Part shown: piece by piece, positions 46,173 to 59,529 of the stretch | Layout of the letters: each line of letters opens with the position of its first letter | How positions within the stretch are numbered: position 1 is the first letter of the stretch | Origin: Diploscapter coronatus | Taxonomy: Eukaryota > Nematoda > Chromadorea > Rhabditida > Rhabditidae | Assembly (NCBI GenBank): GCA_964036155.1 | Contig: OZ038422.1 | Coordinates: 69,835,201 to 69,899,200 of the forward strand | Direction: 5' to 3' | Length of the DNA: 64,000 nt | The notes under the pieces: model-generated | What the model saw: only the letters and a program-made list of their open reading frames with translations | Told to the model about the DNA's origin: nothing | The model's database searches: none | Position numbers and translations under genes: made by a program

Positions 46173-47951
46173 ATGAGGTTGGATGATGGTATCGATTCGA
46201 TGCAGAATGGCTACTCAGTGGTGCAATCTGGTGGATCGACTGATAGGAGCAATTACGGTAGGTGATAAACCATATCGCTTTATCAGGAGAACTGAACTTT
46301 GTTCCGTTTAACGCTCAATGCTCGAAATGCGAGATGCGCGTATGAACTAAATTTATTGAATGATGAAATAATGATAAATAAGCTAGATTGGATGCGGAGA
46401 ACGAGAAACTTATAAGGTTTTTCCCTCTGCTTGTATGAATTTTAGAATTTGAAGGAAGAATTTTAGTCTCTCCTGACTAAACCACAATTTTCTATTGCGA
46501 AATTATGAATTTTAGCGCGAAGGATCAATTCGACAATTGGTGACATCAATCAGTTGGGAGGGTTCTTCGTAAATGGAAAGCCCTTGCAACTGCAGAAACG
46601 CATTCGAATAATCGAGTTGGCGCACCAAGGAATCAGGCCCTGTGAAATCTCTCGGCAATTGCGAATATCCCATGGATGTGTCTCGAAGATCCTCTCGCGG
46701 TATGCCGAGACAGGCACCGCTCTGCCAGGCACAATTGGAGGCAGCAAACCGAGTGTGTCCACGCCCCGAGTCGTCCAACATATTATTTCTCTGAAGAAAA
46801 CTGATCCGAGTATTTTTGCCTGGGAAATTCGCGAGAAATTGGTTTGTCTATGAATAAAGTACGAGATTCTTATATTGACCTTTCGCAGATATCTGATGGT
46901 ATTTGCAGTCCATCGAACGTCCCATCTGTCAGCAGCATCAGTCGAATTCTTCGGACTCAATCTCAGTGTTAGTCACTGAACGTTATGAATGTATCAAATT
47001 CAGATAAATTTTAGTAGCATCTTTACACGACTCGGAAGAGTACATTGAAAAACTAACTCAAACTCAGGGATTATTTTTCGAATCCGAATATGGTAAGTTA
47101 TCAAAAAGAAACAATGCTGAATCATAAAATGATTCTAACATTTCTAAACGGTAAAGTAATGGTAGAAGCATTCCATTTGAAAGTATATGCACCTTTAATA
47201 GCTACAGATACTTATAATTAGGGTCCGCAGATGGTTCTGCAAGATTCATAACTCCCAGCAATTTCTACTCCAAATTATCAAACTCAGGGCAACTAGGATA
47301 TTCCTGAAGAAAAAATAAAATAAATATCATTTTTGACCGAGAAAATTAGCCAAAATCGATCAGCTAAACGTACAAAATGTTTATTTCTAGATCGGTATGA
47401 GTGTACGCACATTTCCTGATATATTTTTTAAGCAAAGTTCATTTCTATGAATGGTTCATCGAATGTGATAATGCCGACTCACGGTGAAGGGATTTGGTTT
47501 CCATTTTTTGAACAAAAGAAAAAATGCAAGGAAGCAGAATCTGCGATTCCTACTGATAATAATATTATTAGATTGATTAATATTGTCTTACAATCTTCTG
47601 ATTTTGAGTAAAATTTCCTTTTTCTTTCGCCAAAAATAACAACTCATCGGTGCTTATGATATGATTTAGTTAAGTATTAAGTAAATAATTAGGTGTCAGT
47701 GAAACTTTTCAGATTAGTCCAACTTAGCAAAATACATTTTTAAATAATTAAACTATGAAATGATATTATTGACCAACCAACTCTTTGATTTGAATCATAT
47801 TTTAGACGTCAATTTTCTATCGCCCTCTATTCCTTCATCAATTAATTTGCATCATACTCTTAGTCCGCCACTACAACAAGAGCTACCAGCACAATTTTAT
47901 TCATCACCTTATTCGACGAGTACTGATTTGGACGTTACAAGTAGTCGCTAG
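46173..47951 (+). CDS. Paired-domain transcription factor, Pax1/9-like
   Basis: DNA-binding developmental regulator. Exons in phase: 46173-46257 ([20 protein letters not shown]), 46516-46841, 46889-46967, 47015-47092 and 47806-47951. The full paired domain is present: [90 protein letters not shown] and [19 protein letters not shown]. The LPG.IGGSKP..TP.VV.HI, GIFAWEIR-like and [13 protein letters not shown] segments fit the Pax1/9 (POXM) class best. No homeodomain follows, as expected for that class, and no octapeptide was seen. The C-terminus is very short, ending [10 protein letters not shown]. The exon at 47806 follows a 713-nt intron. Confidence 0.85.
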
Positions 47952-48499
47952 ATCTTCTTCAGTTTGATTTGGTGATTTTTATTAATGGTTTGATAATACT
48001 GAATTTGCTCGATATGATGAATTAGTTCAAACTCCTCCAATTTTTTGTCACGAATTCCCTAATTGGTTCTATTTTGGTTTTATTAACCAATCAACTCTCC
48101 AATAAAATCTTTGAGAATAATTTCTATCTGTTTTTCGATTTATTTTCTAATAAATGACTGTTTCAAGTATATAAGTTAGCTTTCTCTAATTCTGTCACTT
48201 CCCATCTTGAATCGTCTTGAATCGTTTCATTAGCCTTCCTCATTTGTTTATTTCTCGTATCATCGTTTCTTCCTCAACTTCGCTTATTTCTCACCCTCAC
48301 TCAGAGCCTTCCTTTTTCGTCCCGATTCCCCAATTTCTTAATCAGTCAACAGAGCGTGCAGCTCCCCATTCTCCATTTCAGGTCTGATTTCTTTTTTGGT
48401 CTCCATATTCCCCATTTCAGCGTCTCATTTTCGTATCTAATTTGGTACCGTCAATTGATTATTCGATTTATTTTGTGAAACTCTTGAATTCTGCAGCAA
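47952..48499 (+). other. Intergenic region Pax / TIL gene
   Basis: AT-rich, with TTTC/TCTC-rich stretches. No coding signal or repeat was recognised. Confidence 0.4.
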
Positions 48500-50540
48500 A
48501 TGAGCAGAGCAGTTGTGATTATTTCGGTAGGATATTTAGTTTCTAGAATAAATTTATTTTATTGCATTGCTTGTAAATTGTAATAACTGATAGAGCGAAC
48601 AACTAATATCATCAAATTCGATTATCATATAATTTTAAATTAGTTCGAAGTTAGCCAGAATAACCCACAAATAATTGCAGTTGTGCTCGATAACTTTGAT
48701 ATCAGCAGAAAGCATCGACTGGTGTACTTATTGGTTTTCAATAGGAAAAGTGGTTGAATTTATACGGGGGAATAGTTAAATTTCACAATAAATTTAGAAT
48801 ACTCGCCCTGAGTGCGCGAATTATCTGTTGCATAACTCAGAGTCAGACAGTTCAATATTATCTGCATTGAAGAGGAGCAGGCTGTTTGGACGAAGCAATG
48901 GAGGTTTATATTAAAAAGTAAATAATTAATTTCAACGAACATCTGCAGATTCTCCAATTACTTGTCCTAAACATGAAATTTACTCCTGCATCGATTGTGA
49001 ACCGAATTGCTCTAACCTCGTCCCTAAATGCAGAAAAGTAAGTAATAAACAGCCAATTTGTTACTGTTTGTACAAGTAATTCCGTTGATTTTAATTATTG
49101 ATTTACCTTATTCGCTTATCCTGCCTTAATTATTAGCTTTATAAGCTATTCTGAATTTATGCAAGTGATATGCAACGTATGGTAAAGTCTACGCCGATAT
49201 GAACGCAAATAACATTAGATTTGAGATCGCAAATTTCAATCCATCGAATCATACTGATACTTGATGTTAAAATGACTGATATTTAATGAGAGTTTATGAA
49301 AAAACGATATCAAATCATTTTTAAACATTAATTTTCGATCTTTTCTTTATAAACTAAAACTGACGCAAACTTTCCCACATCATGCAATAACTCAATCCAG
49401 AATATCACATTTTAGGACCAATGCAATAAAGGATGCGTTTGTCGTTTAGGATTCGCAAGAAATGCTAAAGGTTTGAGTAACAACTAAATTGTACGTCTAA
49501 CAAGAGAAGGTCGCACGTAGAAACTCATAGATCTTGATAAAACCCCAAATAGGGGGTTTTTGATGAAGCCGACCATGATTCTGAAGTCAAAAAGTGTTTA
49601 ATCGTATTCAGAACTCTGGAATTTTGAGTTGAACCTGATTTCTTCCTTTGTATTGCAAATTTGCAAAATTTGAATACACTTTTTCACATGGAAACAGCTC
49701 ATTTTGCATACAAGATATACGTGAAAATAATCAAAGTTCCAGAGTACGATTAGGGAACTTTTTATTTCAGAATCGTGATCAGCGTCATCAAAACACCTAT
49801 TTGAGAAGTCTCGTCAAGATGTGAATTACTCTTGTAAGAAAAGTAGCTACATCATGCATTTTTCCAAAATACGATATTTTCGCATGAATTTTTCTTCGAT
49901 TTATTAATTTGTGTTAATTAATAGTCCATCAAAAATCTGACTATTTAAGGCTTAAATAGTAAAATCAATCAGATCAAAAATTTCAGACTTTCCATGAGTC
50001 ACTATTTTAGGAACGTGCGTACCATTAAGAGATTGCGCTTCACATTCACCTCCAGCAAATGAAGAAGAGGAGGGAACTGTCATGAAGAGTAATCTGGTCG
50101 TTTTTCGCGTGTCATTAAATTTATCATATTTAGCTGTTCGAAAGATAGTACCAGTATTGGTCAACGACATGTGGAAAGCGCTGTTTGCATCAATCCGACC
50201 TGATCTGGCTAGTAAGTGCGACTATCTTGATTTCTTACAAGCTACCATTATGAATCTTATTTTTGGTTGGCAGATCAATTATATTACAACTATCACGGCT
50301 TTAGAAGCTTTATCCTTTGAAAATAGTGAGAAAAGTAAAAAAGCGAGGGGAAACGAGAGACTATGGCATTTCTCTATTTTTCCGCGCCGCGGTTAAGGTT
50401 AAGGCTTGTAAAGCCGTATTATTCTGTGTTTTCACTTAAACATGACAATTTCAGATGCAACTAACACAAGCAATAGCACTGAAACCTCATCAATAGAAAC
50501 GCAGCAAACTTCAATGCCAACACAACAGCCCATCGGATAA
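48500..50540 (+). CDS. Secreted protein with a TIL (trypsin-inhibitor-like) domain
   Basis: TIL domains are cysteine-rich serine-protease-inhibitor folds common in nematode secreted proteins. Exons give a signal peptide (MSRAVVIISLCSITLISAES, cut near SAES), a linker (TRPECANYLLHNSESDS) and then the domain over three exons (about 48951-49035, 49417-49474, and from about 50011). All ten cysteines are present: CPKHEIYSCIDCEPNC, SNLVPKCRKDQC, NKGCVCRLGFARNAKG, TCVPLRDC. An acidic run (PPANEEEEG) follows. A likely last exon (50456-50540) is Ser/Thr-rich (TNTSNSTETSSIETQQTS) and ends TQQPIG. The exons between 50070 and 50455 are unsettled: a basic segment (RKIVPVLVNDMWKALFASIR) fits one phase path. 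An intron holds a 290-nt inverted-repeat element. Confidence 0.65.
49530..49821. repeat. Inverted-repeat element in an intron of the TIL gene
   Basis: The ends are imperfect inverted repeats of about 85 nt. The left arm has ATCTTGATAAAACCCCAAAT, TTTTTGATGAAGCCGACCA and TGATTCTGAA. The right arm read in reverse has ATCTTGACGAGACTTCTCAA, TTTTGATGACGCTGATCA and CGATTCTGAA. No ORF. Likely a non-autonomous DNA element. Confidence 0.65.
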
Positions 50541-50564
50541 AACTGATTGAATGAATATCATTAT

Positions 50565-50730
50565 AACAGTGGCGCTCAAAATATGGAATCAAACATGAAT
50601 TATCGGATTCATTATTTAGTCACCCCAATATATGTACAAAATTTCAGCCGTATTGCTGCACCACAAGTGAGTGAGCCAGCCATGAATCCAAAGTTCATGT
50701 TTGGTTCCATACCTTTGATCGCCACTATAT
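50565..50730. mobile_element. Tc1-related MITE
   Basis: The left end ACAGTGGCGCTCAAAATATG and the right end read in reverse (ATAGTGGCGATCAAAGGTAT) continue as AATCAAACATGAA / AACCAAACATGAA, giving inverted repeats of about 35 nt with TA flanks. A diverged copy lies at 24880-25008. It sits just after the TIL gene stop. Confidence 0.75.
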
Positions 50731-51167
50731 ATCAGTTGATATTTTGCAAATCAATTTTCCATTGAATACGATACGATCAAATATTTTAGAACTTTGCGTA
50801 GATAGTTAAAAATATTCGATATTTTCCATGATCTGTCAATAAATAAAATTCGACATTTATAATATGTCAATGACCATTTGTTTCATAAGATATGAGAGGA
50901 TGTGTTAAAGGCAAAATTTGATAAATCACCAACTAGGATTTGAGAATGTATCCCACAGATTTTTAGATTTATATTTTGCAATTCAAGACTCATTTTGTAT
51001 GAATTCACTCGTTCAAATGGTTTCGTAGTAAGCAATTAATCGATGAAACCATAGTTGCATCGAAATGCAAATAAGCTGATAAGTGATTGGAGACGGGAAA
51101 GAAAGGGGAGTGGAATGACTGAAAAAGGAGAAGGAAAGGAATCATCGAGACAGGCCCCGAGGCAGCA

Positions 51168-54100
51168 ATGCGCAAAGCCATCCAGCTACTCTTTCTGCTC
51201 GTCTTTGGGTTATTCCTCCTCTCCCTACTTATTTCCTATTTTTATCTAAATTCAATCCAGTCCTTGCCCAAACTCAGCGCCAGGTCATTTTTTTTCTTCT
51301 TTTAGCGATGACGCCATCTTAAAATAGTGGGCTGATCGAAATCTAGCGATACTCCCCTTTCACATCTTAAAATGAAATAAATTATCGAACGACTGAAGAT
51401 GAAATTCAAATGAATTTATCATCAGCATATCATCATAATTCGTGCGCATGCAAATTTTTATCTGTTGACTTTTATCTCGTCTAATTTTGCATTACAATTA
51501 GTAGTTAGTAGTGAAATAAACGTTTATAACTTTTCGAAAATTTTTGCTCAGTCCATTAGATCGCTATGATCGAAACTCACAACTAAAAATCTATTCCCAT
51601 TTGGATTTTCACCATCTAAATTTAAAACATTTTTTAATCTATAGATTTAGGAGAAAAATCCGTGAATAAATTCATGTATGCCAATTTCAGAGTTGATAGC
51701 ATCGGTGATGATTCTATTGATGAGAGTATTATTTTGGAAAAGTAGATATAATGTTGTTGGGAAAAGATCTCGGTACTTGTTTTAATTTAGAACGGCAAAT
51801 GAAATACTCGATGTACCATTCGGACCTCCGTTGAATTTCACCTCAATCGGGAATGGTTTCCTTGCATTTTCTGCATATGTCGATGCGAGAGACGGCAATA
51901 TGGGATATCCTTGCGTTAGAATTCCGGTTAGTTAGAATTGAAGACAAAATTAGAGTCTAACAAAGGGATTTGCACTGGTTGGAACTAACAAATCTTAAAT
52001 GAAAGTTACCAAACAGGTTTTCAGTTTAGGGAATTATGATGATGGTAATGAAGTTAACATTCTTCAGAGAGGTCTGAATGAAGAAGATTTGTGAAAACCC
52101 TCTGTTCTTCACTCGTATTCACAAATCAGCGTACTTTTTTTTTAGCGAATTTTTCAAATCTCACAAGATACGAGTTAAAAATGACTGCGAATATCCAAGT
52201 TCCTGGTCTCTGTTTGACGAACTTTAATTTTATCATCGTAATTCCCGTAATTGAAAACCTCTCTTTGTAAGGTTCGTCATGATCCATGAGTTCCGACCTC
52301 TGCACTTCGTTTATAAGTCATATCAAAAATTTCACCGAACTCATATTCTATTTCTTGTCCATTTGAAAGAATTATTCAAAGTTAATCAAAATAAAACCTT
52401 CTCAGATATCTGATATCTTTACTAAATTTAATATTTTCAAGAACCTTTCCTCTGAACAATCTTGGGGAAATCATGAAAATAGCAACGAAATAAAGTGTAT
52501 TTCAGTCGAAAATTTTCATGAATCGAATATTTTAGGTGATAGCCACAATGAAGCAGAACTTCAAATGCCGCTTGACGGACAGGGAAATGGAGGGCACAAC
52601 ATATGAGTTGTCAGAGAATCACGCAATGCGCTATCGAGTCTATATTGTAAACTGCAAACTCCCAGATGAGAAGGAATTGAAACGAATCAAAACCATCGAG
52701 GTAGGTAAGGTGTCTCATGACACTAAACAAGGATTTCCTAGCCTTTTTTTTCCCACTGGATGGGGTCGGCTACCCTCCCGTCCGTAATGGGGGCAGACCA
52801 CTTGCATTTTTTAACTCATTGCATTAGTTTAGATCGGCGTCTTCAACACTAAAACAGCTAAATTTGAGTTCACGGTCGTTCCGATAACATATCGACTTCC
52901 GAAGGAAACAGAAATCAAGGACTATCCTCTTCAATATTCAATTTGCCTTCCACAACTCTTCGGCAATCTCTACACAGCCGAGAGAATCGTCGAGGTGAAT
53001 TTCCTTTCCGATGTCATTTGTTATTCGTTTCAGTTTATTGAACTCTACAGACTGCAAGGAGCCGGAAGATTCCATGTTTATGTCAAGAAAGAGAGTCTAG
53101 ATACGAGAGTGCGCAGACTATTAAATCGTTATTCTAAAGAAGGGTGATTCACATTCATTTGGTTATTATTTATTTTTAAGAAGATTAACCTTTCAGAATA
53201 GTGGAAGTTATTAGTTTTCACCCGGATATTCAGGAAAAGTCTGTTTGGTACCATGGGCAACTAGTTTCAGTTACTGGTCAGAACTAATTTCTATCTCAAT
53301 TCGAAGATAATGTTCTTGAGATTGCCATTTACGAACGATTGGGTTGACAAAATTTGTTTCCTTTAATGACTTCGATGAATTTTTCATTCCGACGACAAAT
53401 GACTCTTTGCTGAGCACATTAGAGAGACTTTTGTCAAACAACACTGGATCAATTCGCGTCCCTACTTTCTACATGAGCATAGAGTTAGTCATATCTTCCT
53501 ATCTTATTCAATTAAAACTAGCTCGAATTTTCCTCCTCAAGTATCCCGTTTTCTCAGAAACTGCAACTGTTTTTCTCGAGCTTCTCATATTCCGTACGTT
53601 TTCAACGCTCTCTATCCTGCATTGACCACGAGCATATAATGGGGTTTCTCTCCCATAAGCGAAGCGTGGTGCAGTGGATAGCAAGTTAGATCTTGTCATT
53701 TCTTGGGCGATAAGTTAGAGATTACAGAGCAAGAGAGCGCAGGAAAGTTCGAAAAAGTTGCAATTTGCGAGAAAACGGGATTTTTAGAATGTAATTCGTT
53801 TTTTTCAGAAATAAAACTCCACCAATAACGCAGCACAACTTCAAGTATAATCCACAAGCAGACGAAGTATAACTTTTCGCTGAACCGTTTACCCATTTTG
53901 AAAAGTTTAGAGATTCACAAAGTGCATAGTTCGACCTGAAATGGTCTTCGAGCAGGTTAGATAAGGTTCAAAATGAGCATGTAAATGTCTTTCCATTTAT
54001 AAAATACGAAAAGAATTTGCCTAGAATTTAGCTTCGAAAAAAGTAAATTGTAATGTGCGAAATATTCTTGATCTCTTCTTTTTTCCCGAATTCTCTATGA

Positions 54101-54461
54101 CCAAATTCGTGCATCACTAAATTTTTATCTTATTTTCATTCAATGTTTGAAATGTTAATTAGATCTCAGGCATGATGATTTCTCGATGTAATACCAACGT
54201 GATGGCTGTCTTTACATCCTGTAGTTTTTCGATAAATTTGATTTGCCCAGTTGAACTACTTAATTCTAGGGAATTCACCACACTTCCCGAGTAATTCAAG
54301 ACAATTATGTGAGTCCGACTGCTTCTAAAGATCAACTTGCCGTGTTCCACTTCAAATCAAGAGGAGGGAGCTCAATCAATCACAGGATAAAGGATCTGTT
54401 TGGAGAGAAGCTTGAGAAGAACTACCAAAAAGAGATCGAAGAGTTAGAGATAGAGCGATGA
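51168..54461 (+). CDS. GT92 (DUF23) glycosyltransferase, with one apparent frameshift
   Basis: GT92 enzymes are Golgi type II proteins; characterised members add galactose to fucose or N-glycans. The start MRKAIQLLFLLVFGLFLLSL is a signal anchor. Exons join in phase through LDVPFGPPLNFTSIGNGFLA, MRYRVYIVNCKLPDEKELKR, YPLQYSICLPQLFGNLYTAE, FIELYRLQGAGRFHVYVKKE, VEVISFHPDIQEKSVWYHGQ and NVLEIAIYERLG. The reading frame then stops (TGA at about 53343), while the adjoining frame continues exactly with TKFVSFNDFDEFFIPTTND, which has the family's DxDE-type motif. A single missing base in the GGG run at about 53339-53341 would explain this. After the 53486-53807 intron come ENKTPPITQHNFKYNPQADE, KCIVRPEMVFEQGIHHTSRV and HRIKDLFGEKLEKNYQKEIE. 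Either a sequencing error or a very young pseudogene. Confidence 0.8.
53486..53807 (+). repeat. GT92 intron with inverted repeat and a tRNA A-box-like motif
   Basis: The intron contains ATCCCGTTTTCTCAGAAACT near its left end and the imperfect reverse complement (CGAGAAAACGGGAT) near its right end, with further matching parts inside (GCAACT, GCTCTCT). In between, TGGTGCAGTGG fits the pol III A-box. No clear B-box, so a SINE assignment is tentative. Confidence 0.4.
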
Positions 54462-55063
54462 TTTTATAATTTTATGTCAAAGAAGATACAATATTGATAT
54501 CAACTCATGAAGACAAACAGACTGCCAACATTGTGCAAAATTGCAAATTAAATACCGCTCTTCTCTGAAATCAGTGATAGAAACTGTTAGGATTTTAAAT
54601 TCTTATTATTGTGTCTTTGAATTTGATATTTTACGGGTGAAAGAATACTTAATCGAGTTTATTATTTGTCATCGAATCATCGTATACTTCTAGATTTCTA
54701 GATTATCTGAGGTTTAATACGTTCGTGATAAATAAAATTAGTGATCATAAATAAAATGGCACGAGAATACCAAATTGCTATCTCCTAAAACGCTGCTCGA
54801 GACCGAATAAATTAGCCATAAGTATGTCTAATACAATCGCAGTAACTAGCAGGGAATTTCTCTTCGTTGCAAATTTTTTCAGAAGGGGCTTGCATCATCG
54901 GGGGATAGACTATTGAATATTCTTGCATACTTACATCCATTCTATGAATTTTTAAATTAAAAGGATCATCTTAAAGAGTACCTACCGATATTGGACAGTT
55001 AGTAAAATATTGCCAGATTTTGAAGTAGCTACGCAATCTTGATAAATATAGACGTACTACAAA
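54462..55063. other. Intergenic region between convergent GT92 and DUF229 genes
   Basis: AT-rich 3' flanks of two convergent genes. No ORF, repeat or RNA gene was recognised. Confidence 0.45.
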
Positions 55064-58000
55064 CTAATTAATTACTTTTATGACAAAACAATACGAATCA
55101 TCGACCTGAGCCGGTTTTCTTCTGTCGAGCCTTTGAGTGTAATTGATCTTGTTGCGCATGGCCAATTGAACGAATGGATTCGGCATTCGAATGTCCAGCT
55201 GAATAATAAGATACATTTTTGAATTGATAATTTTATCCTTGCATTCTGCGAGCACTCGATTGTCTGTGCATCGAAACAGTCGAATTGTTGCATGTATTCA
55301 ATGAGAACAGCACGGAGATGCTCATGCTCGATCAGGGCATCTGAAAATAAGATCTTATCGATAATATGCAGGATTTTAGGAAATTTAAGTATTCTTTTCT
55401 AATAAAATGAAGGAAATTGTGATATTAGATTGATGAGGAAGTTTTGCAAATTTAGGGTTTTTTTAGATCTCTGCGCTTTCGTTAGATATATCTTCAAATA
55501 AGATATCATATGTGCCGAAAATGGCTATTGTATTGAGTAAAAACACTTATAATTTCACTAAATGGAAGTTGTCCAAACGATTCAAATAAAGGCAAATTGA
55601 ATTACAGAGAAAGCTTCCTGATTAATCCAATAATAGGTAAAAAAAAACAAACCTCCAATATCAGCAGAACCGTCCACCATGCACAAGCAGAAATTGGAAA
55701 TGACGTTATTGTCGACACAGCTTCTGTCAGTTGGAATGGCTGTGAACAGGCTATTTCCTCTCTTCTGCTCCCGTTTGCCACTCATTTTCCGACTCACAAT
55801 ATCCAACAAAGTCTCATGTAAGTCGAAGTTCCTGAAATAAATTAGCCTTACACTTAGAATACTTGGGGAATCTTACGAAATGAATCGTTGTGCATTCAGC
55901 TGCAATGTACTGAACTCGTTTGGAAATTGCTGCCGAAATCCTGGTGGAACATAAATCGAAAGAAACGGACTTCGTTCTTCTGAAAATCAGGACACATATA
56001 TGGATTCTTACTAGATGTCTATCAAAACAAACAAAATTAATGGCACCGATTTTCCCAGCCCAAGTGTATCGTGTTGTCGGATGGACTCGGCCTCCATGAT
56101 CACCCATTATGACGAGCATCGTATTTTGCAGGGCTCCTGATTTCTAAAATTCTCATCTGTAACAGGATCAGATTTTAGGACTTGTTCAAGTGAAAGCTGA
56201 ATTATCAAATAGAATTTTTCTTATTATTGTCCTGTTTTGAGAAGATCCCCCAATCCGTGCAAAATGCGCATTTATACATTACACAACTTCTGATATGATA
56301 TCTTTCATCAACAGACTTTTGCATAAGATTATTGGCTAACACAGTAGCGCCAAATAACAATAAAGAAGAAAGGTTGAAAATTTGTAATATGCGCCAAAAT
56401 TGACAATGATTTTTTTGGACAAAGAAGGTAATGAGTATTTTGTCTTAAAAATGGTATCGTCAGTTGAAAAATGTGGATTTTTGTGATCCTTTCGAAATTT
56501 CTTTTAGCTTTTCTTGACTTGATTATCATGATCTCACTATCATAAGCAGTCGATAACACTATTCCTTATCAAAATTTTTATCTAAACCAGAAAAAAACGT
56601 AATTTTCGAATATGAAGTTATTCTCCTTAACAAGACAATACAACAATTCGAATCAAAGATAGTTCATAACTTATCGTTATTATATCTTCCAAGCAAAAAT
56701 AAAAGGAAAAGGAATTCAAAATTTACCTCGAGTTTCTGCAGTTTGTCGCTGATGAAGTCGTCTGTTAATTCCAGATAATTCCCATTATCGTGAGTTATGC
56801 TAAACAATCTTTTTTTCAAATTTCTTCATTTCATCGCAAACCTCGTGACAAAAGTGAATCCGAAATAACATTTGTCCGCATTGTATTTTATGAATCTGTG
56901 CCAACTCGAGTAGAAGTCCAAAGCTAACAATCGACCATCGTAGCATAATTTCCATTTATTTTTTAGTTCCTGGAAAATCAAATTAAGATGGCAGAACTCT
57001 TTCTCTTGTATGATATTTCATTACGAATAGTAACTATGCCCTTAAGAAAAGGTTAAAACGATTTTATGACTTCAATAACAACACATTTTGACCTTCACAA
57101 ACTTTAGTTTTAGAATCAATTCACAACCGTTTGTAAGTTCAGTTTTTCAAACGTCCTCCTCTATTCTTGATCCTTGCTGATTAATTATTTTCAAATATAA
57201 ATCTATAGTAATTATAAAATTTCCCAAAATTAACCTTATAAAGATGCGTATAGAATGGTCGATAGTAGTGATCGGCAGGCTTGCGTGTGTATCCCCTGAG
57301 GAAGTAGTTGGGAGGATAGTGGAAGAGTCCTCTCGAGAGATGCATTACGTCATCGCTGTACATCGTTGGACAGCCTTCTGAATTATATACAAGAAATTAT
57401 TATTCGATTCATAAGTTTTTGCGAATAAATAAATTTCATCGATTTGCAAAAAAAAATTGTGTAAGAAAATATCGGATTGATCGAAAAGTTTTGTCAAATG
57501 TTATATGCTACGATTCAACATCAATTCAAACACAAGGTTTCAAATTGAATCCAAATGAAAGGTTACCAGATTTCATAAGTCATTATGATAAACATATCGG
57601 GAAAATTTAAACGGAATTTTATGAGGGTGTTTGAAATTGACATAGCATTGAAACTATTCGTGGTATAACTTTTCAGCTAGCATATTACAGCGATTTTTTC
57701 GATTACAGAAACCTGCGAAATGCTTTAATAACCAGTGATAGAACTATGAAACGTATAAATTTCTGATTCAAGGTCTGAAATGGACATGTTCTAATCAAAT
57801 ATTCGATGTAAGCAGAGAAAACAAAACTAACCCATAGATTTCCAGATGAAAGGGATCGTGTCAGGATCGATTCGAGCAGAAAAAGGAAGAATTCTGGGCA
57901 GAAGAACATCTCCTTCTTCATCGAGCAAATCATACTGCAGCCCTTCTTTGACAGGCTCTGCTAGAATCGGAAGCAGATTCACCGCGCTGTTGTCGCCTAC

Positions 58001-59235
58001 CTGCAAATGTTGAATAGACAAAAACTGAAGAGAATTCCTACAAGTTAGAGTGTTTCTCATGGTAAATTCGCACGACTTGAAAATGAATGAAAAATTTATC
58101 TCCAATGCATCCCATAAACTTAACGAATTAGAACCTTATTGTATCCTTGAAAAAGGACAAATCCCATGTCCTTCATTGTCTGGATCGTGCTGGGCATGTG
58201 GCGCATAAACTGGGAGCGTGAAGTGGAATCGAAGACCAAAATTGATACGGACATGGAATTGACGCTGAAGACAGAGGGTGATGGTAATGAGCGAGGTCCT
58301 GCAAATGAAAACAATGTTTTTTTTTTTCGAATAGCATTTCGATTTTGCAACAAAGCAACTTGAAATACCTCGAATTACGGCGAAGAGACGATAAAGTGAA
58401 ACTTGAAAAACGAATTCACTTTTCATACTATTTTTCGGGATACGACGTCGCGAGATATTCAAGTTGCTTCTATCAACAAAAATGTACCTTCCAAAATAAG
58501 GGAATCAAACTTCTCCTTTAGCCCCATGAATTGTCGTCGATAGATAACCGTATCGTTCAGGAGGCAAGTGATAACAAAACAATCCGCGTTTATTCGAAAT
58601 GAGGATGACATTTTGGGAATCTGAAAGTTGCAATTTTATAACTTGATGATGAAGATTGAAGTAGTAGTGACAAAGATTTAGAATTTTAGAATAAAACTGT
58701 GCTTACCTTCCCCGCTCTTCCAACAGTGTAGGCACTAGCATTGGGTCTCAATCCACCCAGCAATTCCTCTACGCTACATTCCATCCCCTTGTCGGCTCTG
58801 TCAGTAAATCGAAATGTGTCGTCTTCGGGATCCCTTTCGATGACGGGCAAAGTGAATCGAGCACAGGTCACTTGGCGGCGGTGATCAACGTATTTCTGAA
58901 TGACAATAATGAAGAATAATAAATAACAATTGTCATAATGATTTCATAACTTTATAATGGCACAGAACTGTAAAGTAGCTACCTTCATTGTTGGTTCCTC
59001 GGGTTCGAGCCAAACCATTTTGCAGGAATTCTCGAATAGATGCGATTTTCGATGTTTCATTTTCGGCCGAGGCCAATTTCCTCGGGTTTCTTCCTTTTCG
59101 AAGACGTAGAAAAGTACCAATAAAATTGCAGCCAAAATGAAGTTCTGAATGTTTCAAAAGTTTTTTTTTTTTATGAAAATGAGTGATTCATAATCTCACC
59201 AGAATAGTCGATTTCCTTCGATTGAGACAGATCAT
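55064..59235 (-). CDS. DUF229 sulfatase/phosphatase-like membrane protein
   Basis: DUF229 proteins belong to the alkaline-phosphatase/sulfatase fold; their substrates are unknown and they are numerous in nematodes. The start [20 protein letters not shown] is a type II signal anchor ([14 protein letters not shown]). Diagnostic segments follow: [20 protein letters not shown] (family 'D..SR..F.R.LPKT'), [100 protein letters not shown] (metal-site 'GDHG'), [35 protein letters not shown] and [13 protein letters not shown]. The extreme C-terminal frame (stop at 55064 or an overlapping frame) is uncertain. It lies 295 nt downstream of the next gene on the same strand. Confidence 0.8.
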
Positions 59236-59529
59236 GGCATCGGGGGCATGGGGTGAAATGGATAATGAGAGCGGAATTGCATGAGATGGAGAGAGACAGA
59301 CACACAGATATACAGACGAAGAGATGATGTAGAACTCGAATCTCGAACCAACTCTATTCGTTTTTGACAATATCTCTGTTCCATATACGCAGTTTGCATT
59401 TGTGTAATTTAAAATCGCACTAATCCGCACAAATCTCGTAGCTGTTGAGTAGAAAATGCACATAGAATCGCATAAAAAGAAACAGCCCAGAAGGCAGAGA
59501 TTAATGATTAGCATCAAAGATAGAGATTT

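Noticed and set aside
53645..53720. tRNA gene
   Set aside because: Only an A-box-like TGGTGCAGTGG is present; no B-box or cloverleaf could be drawn.
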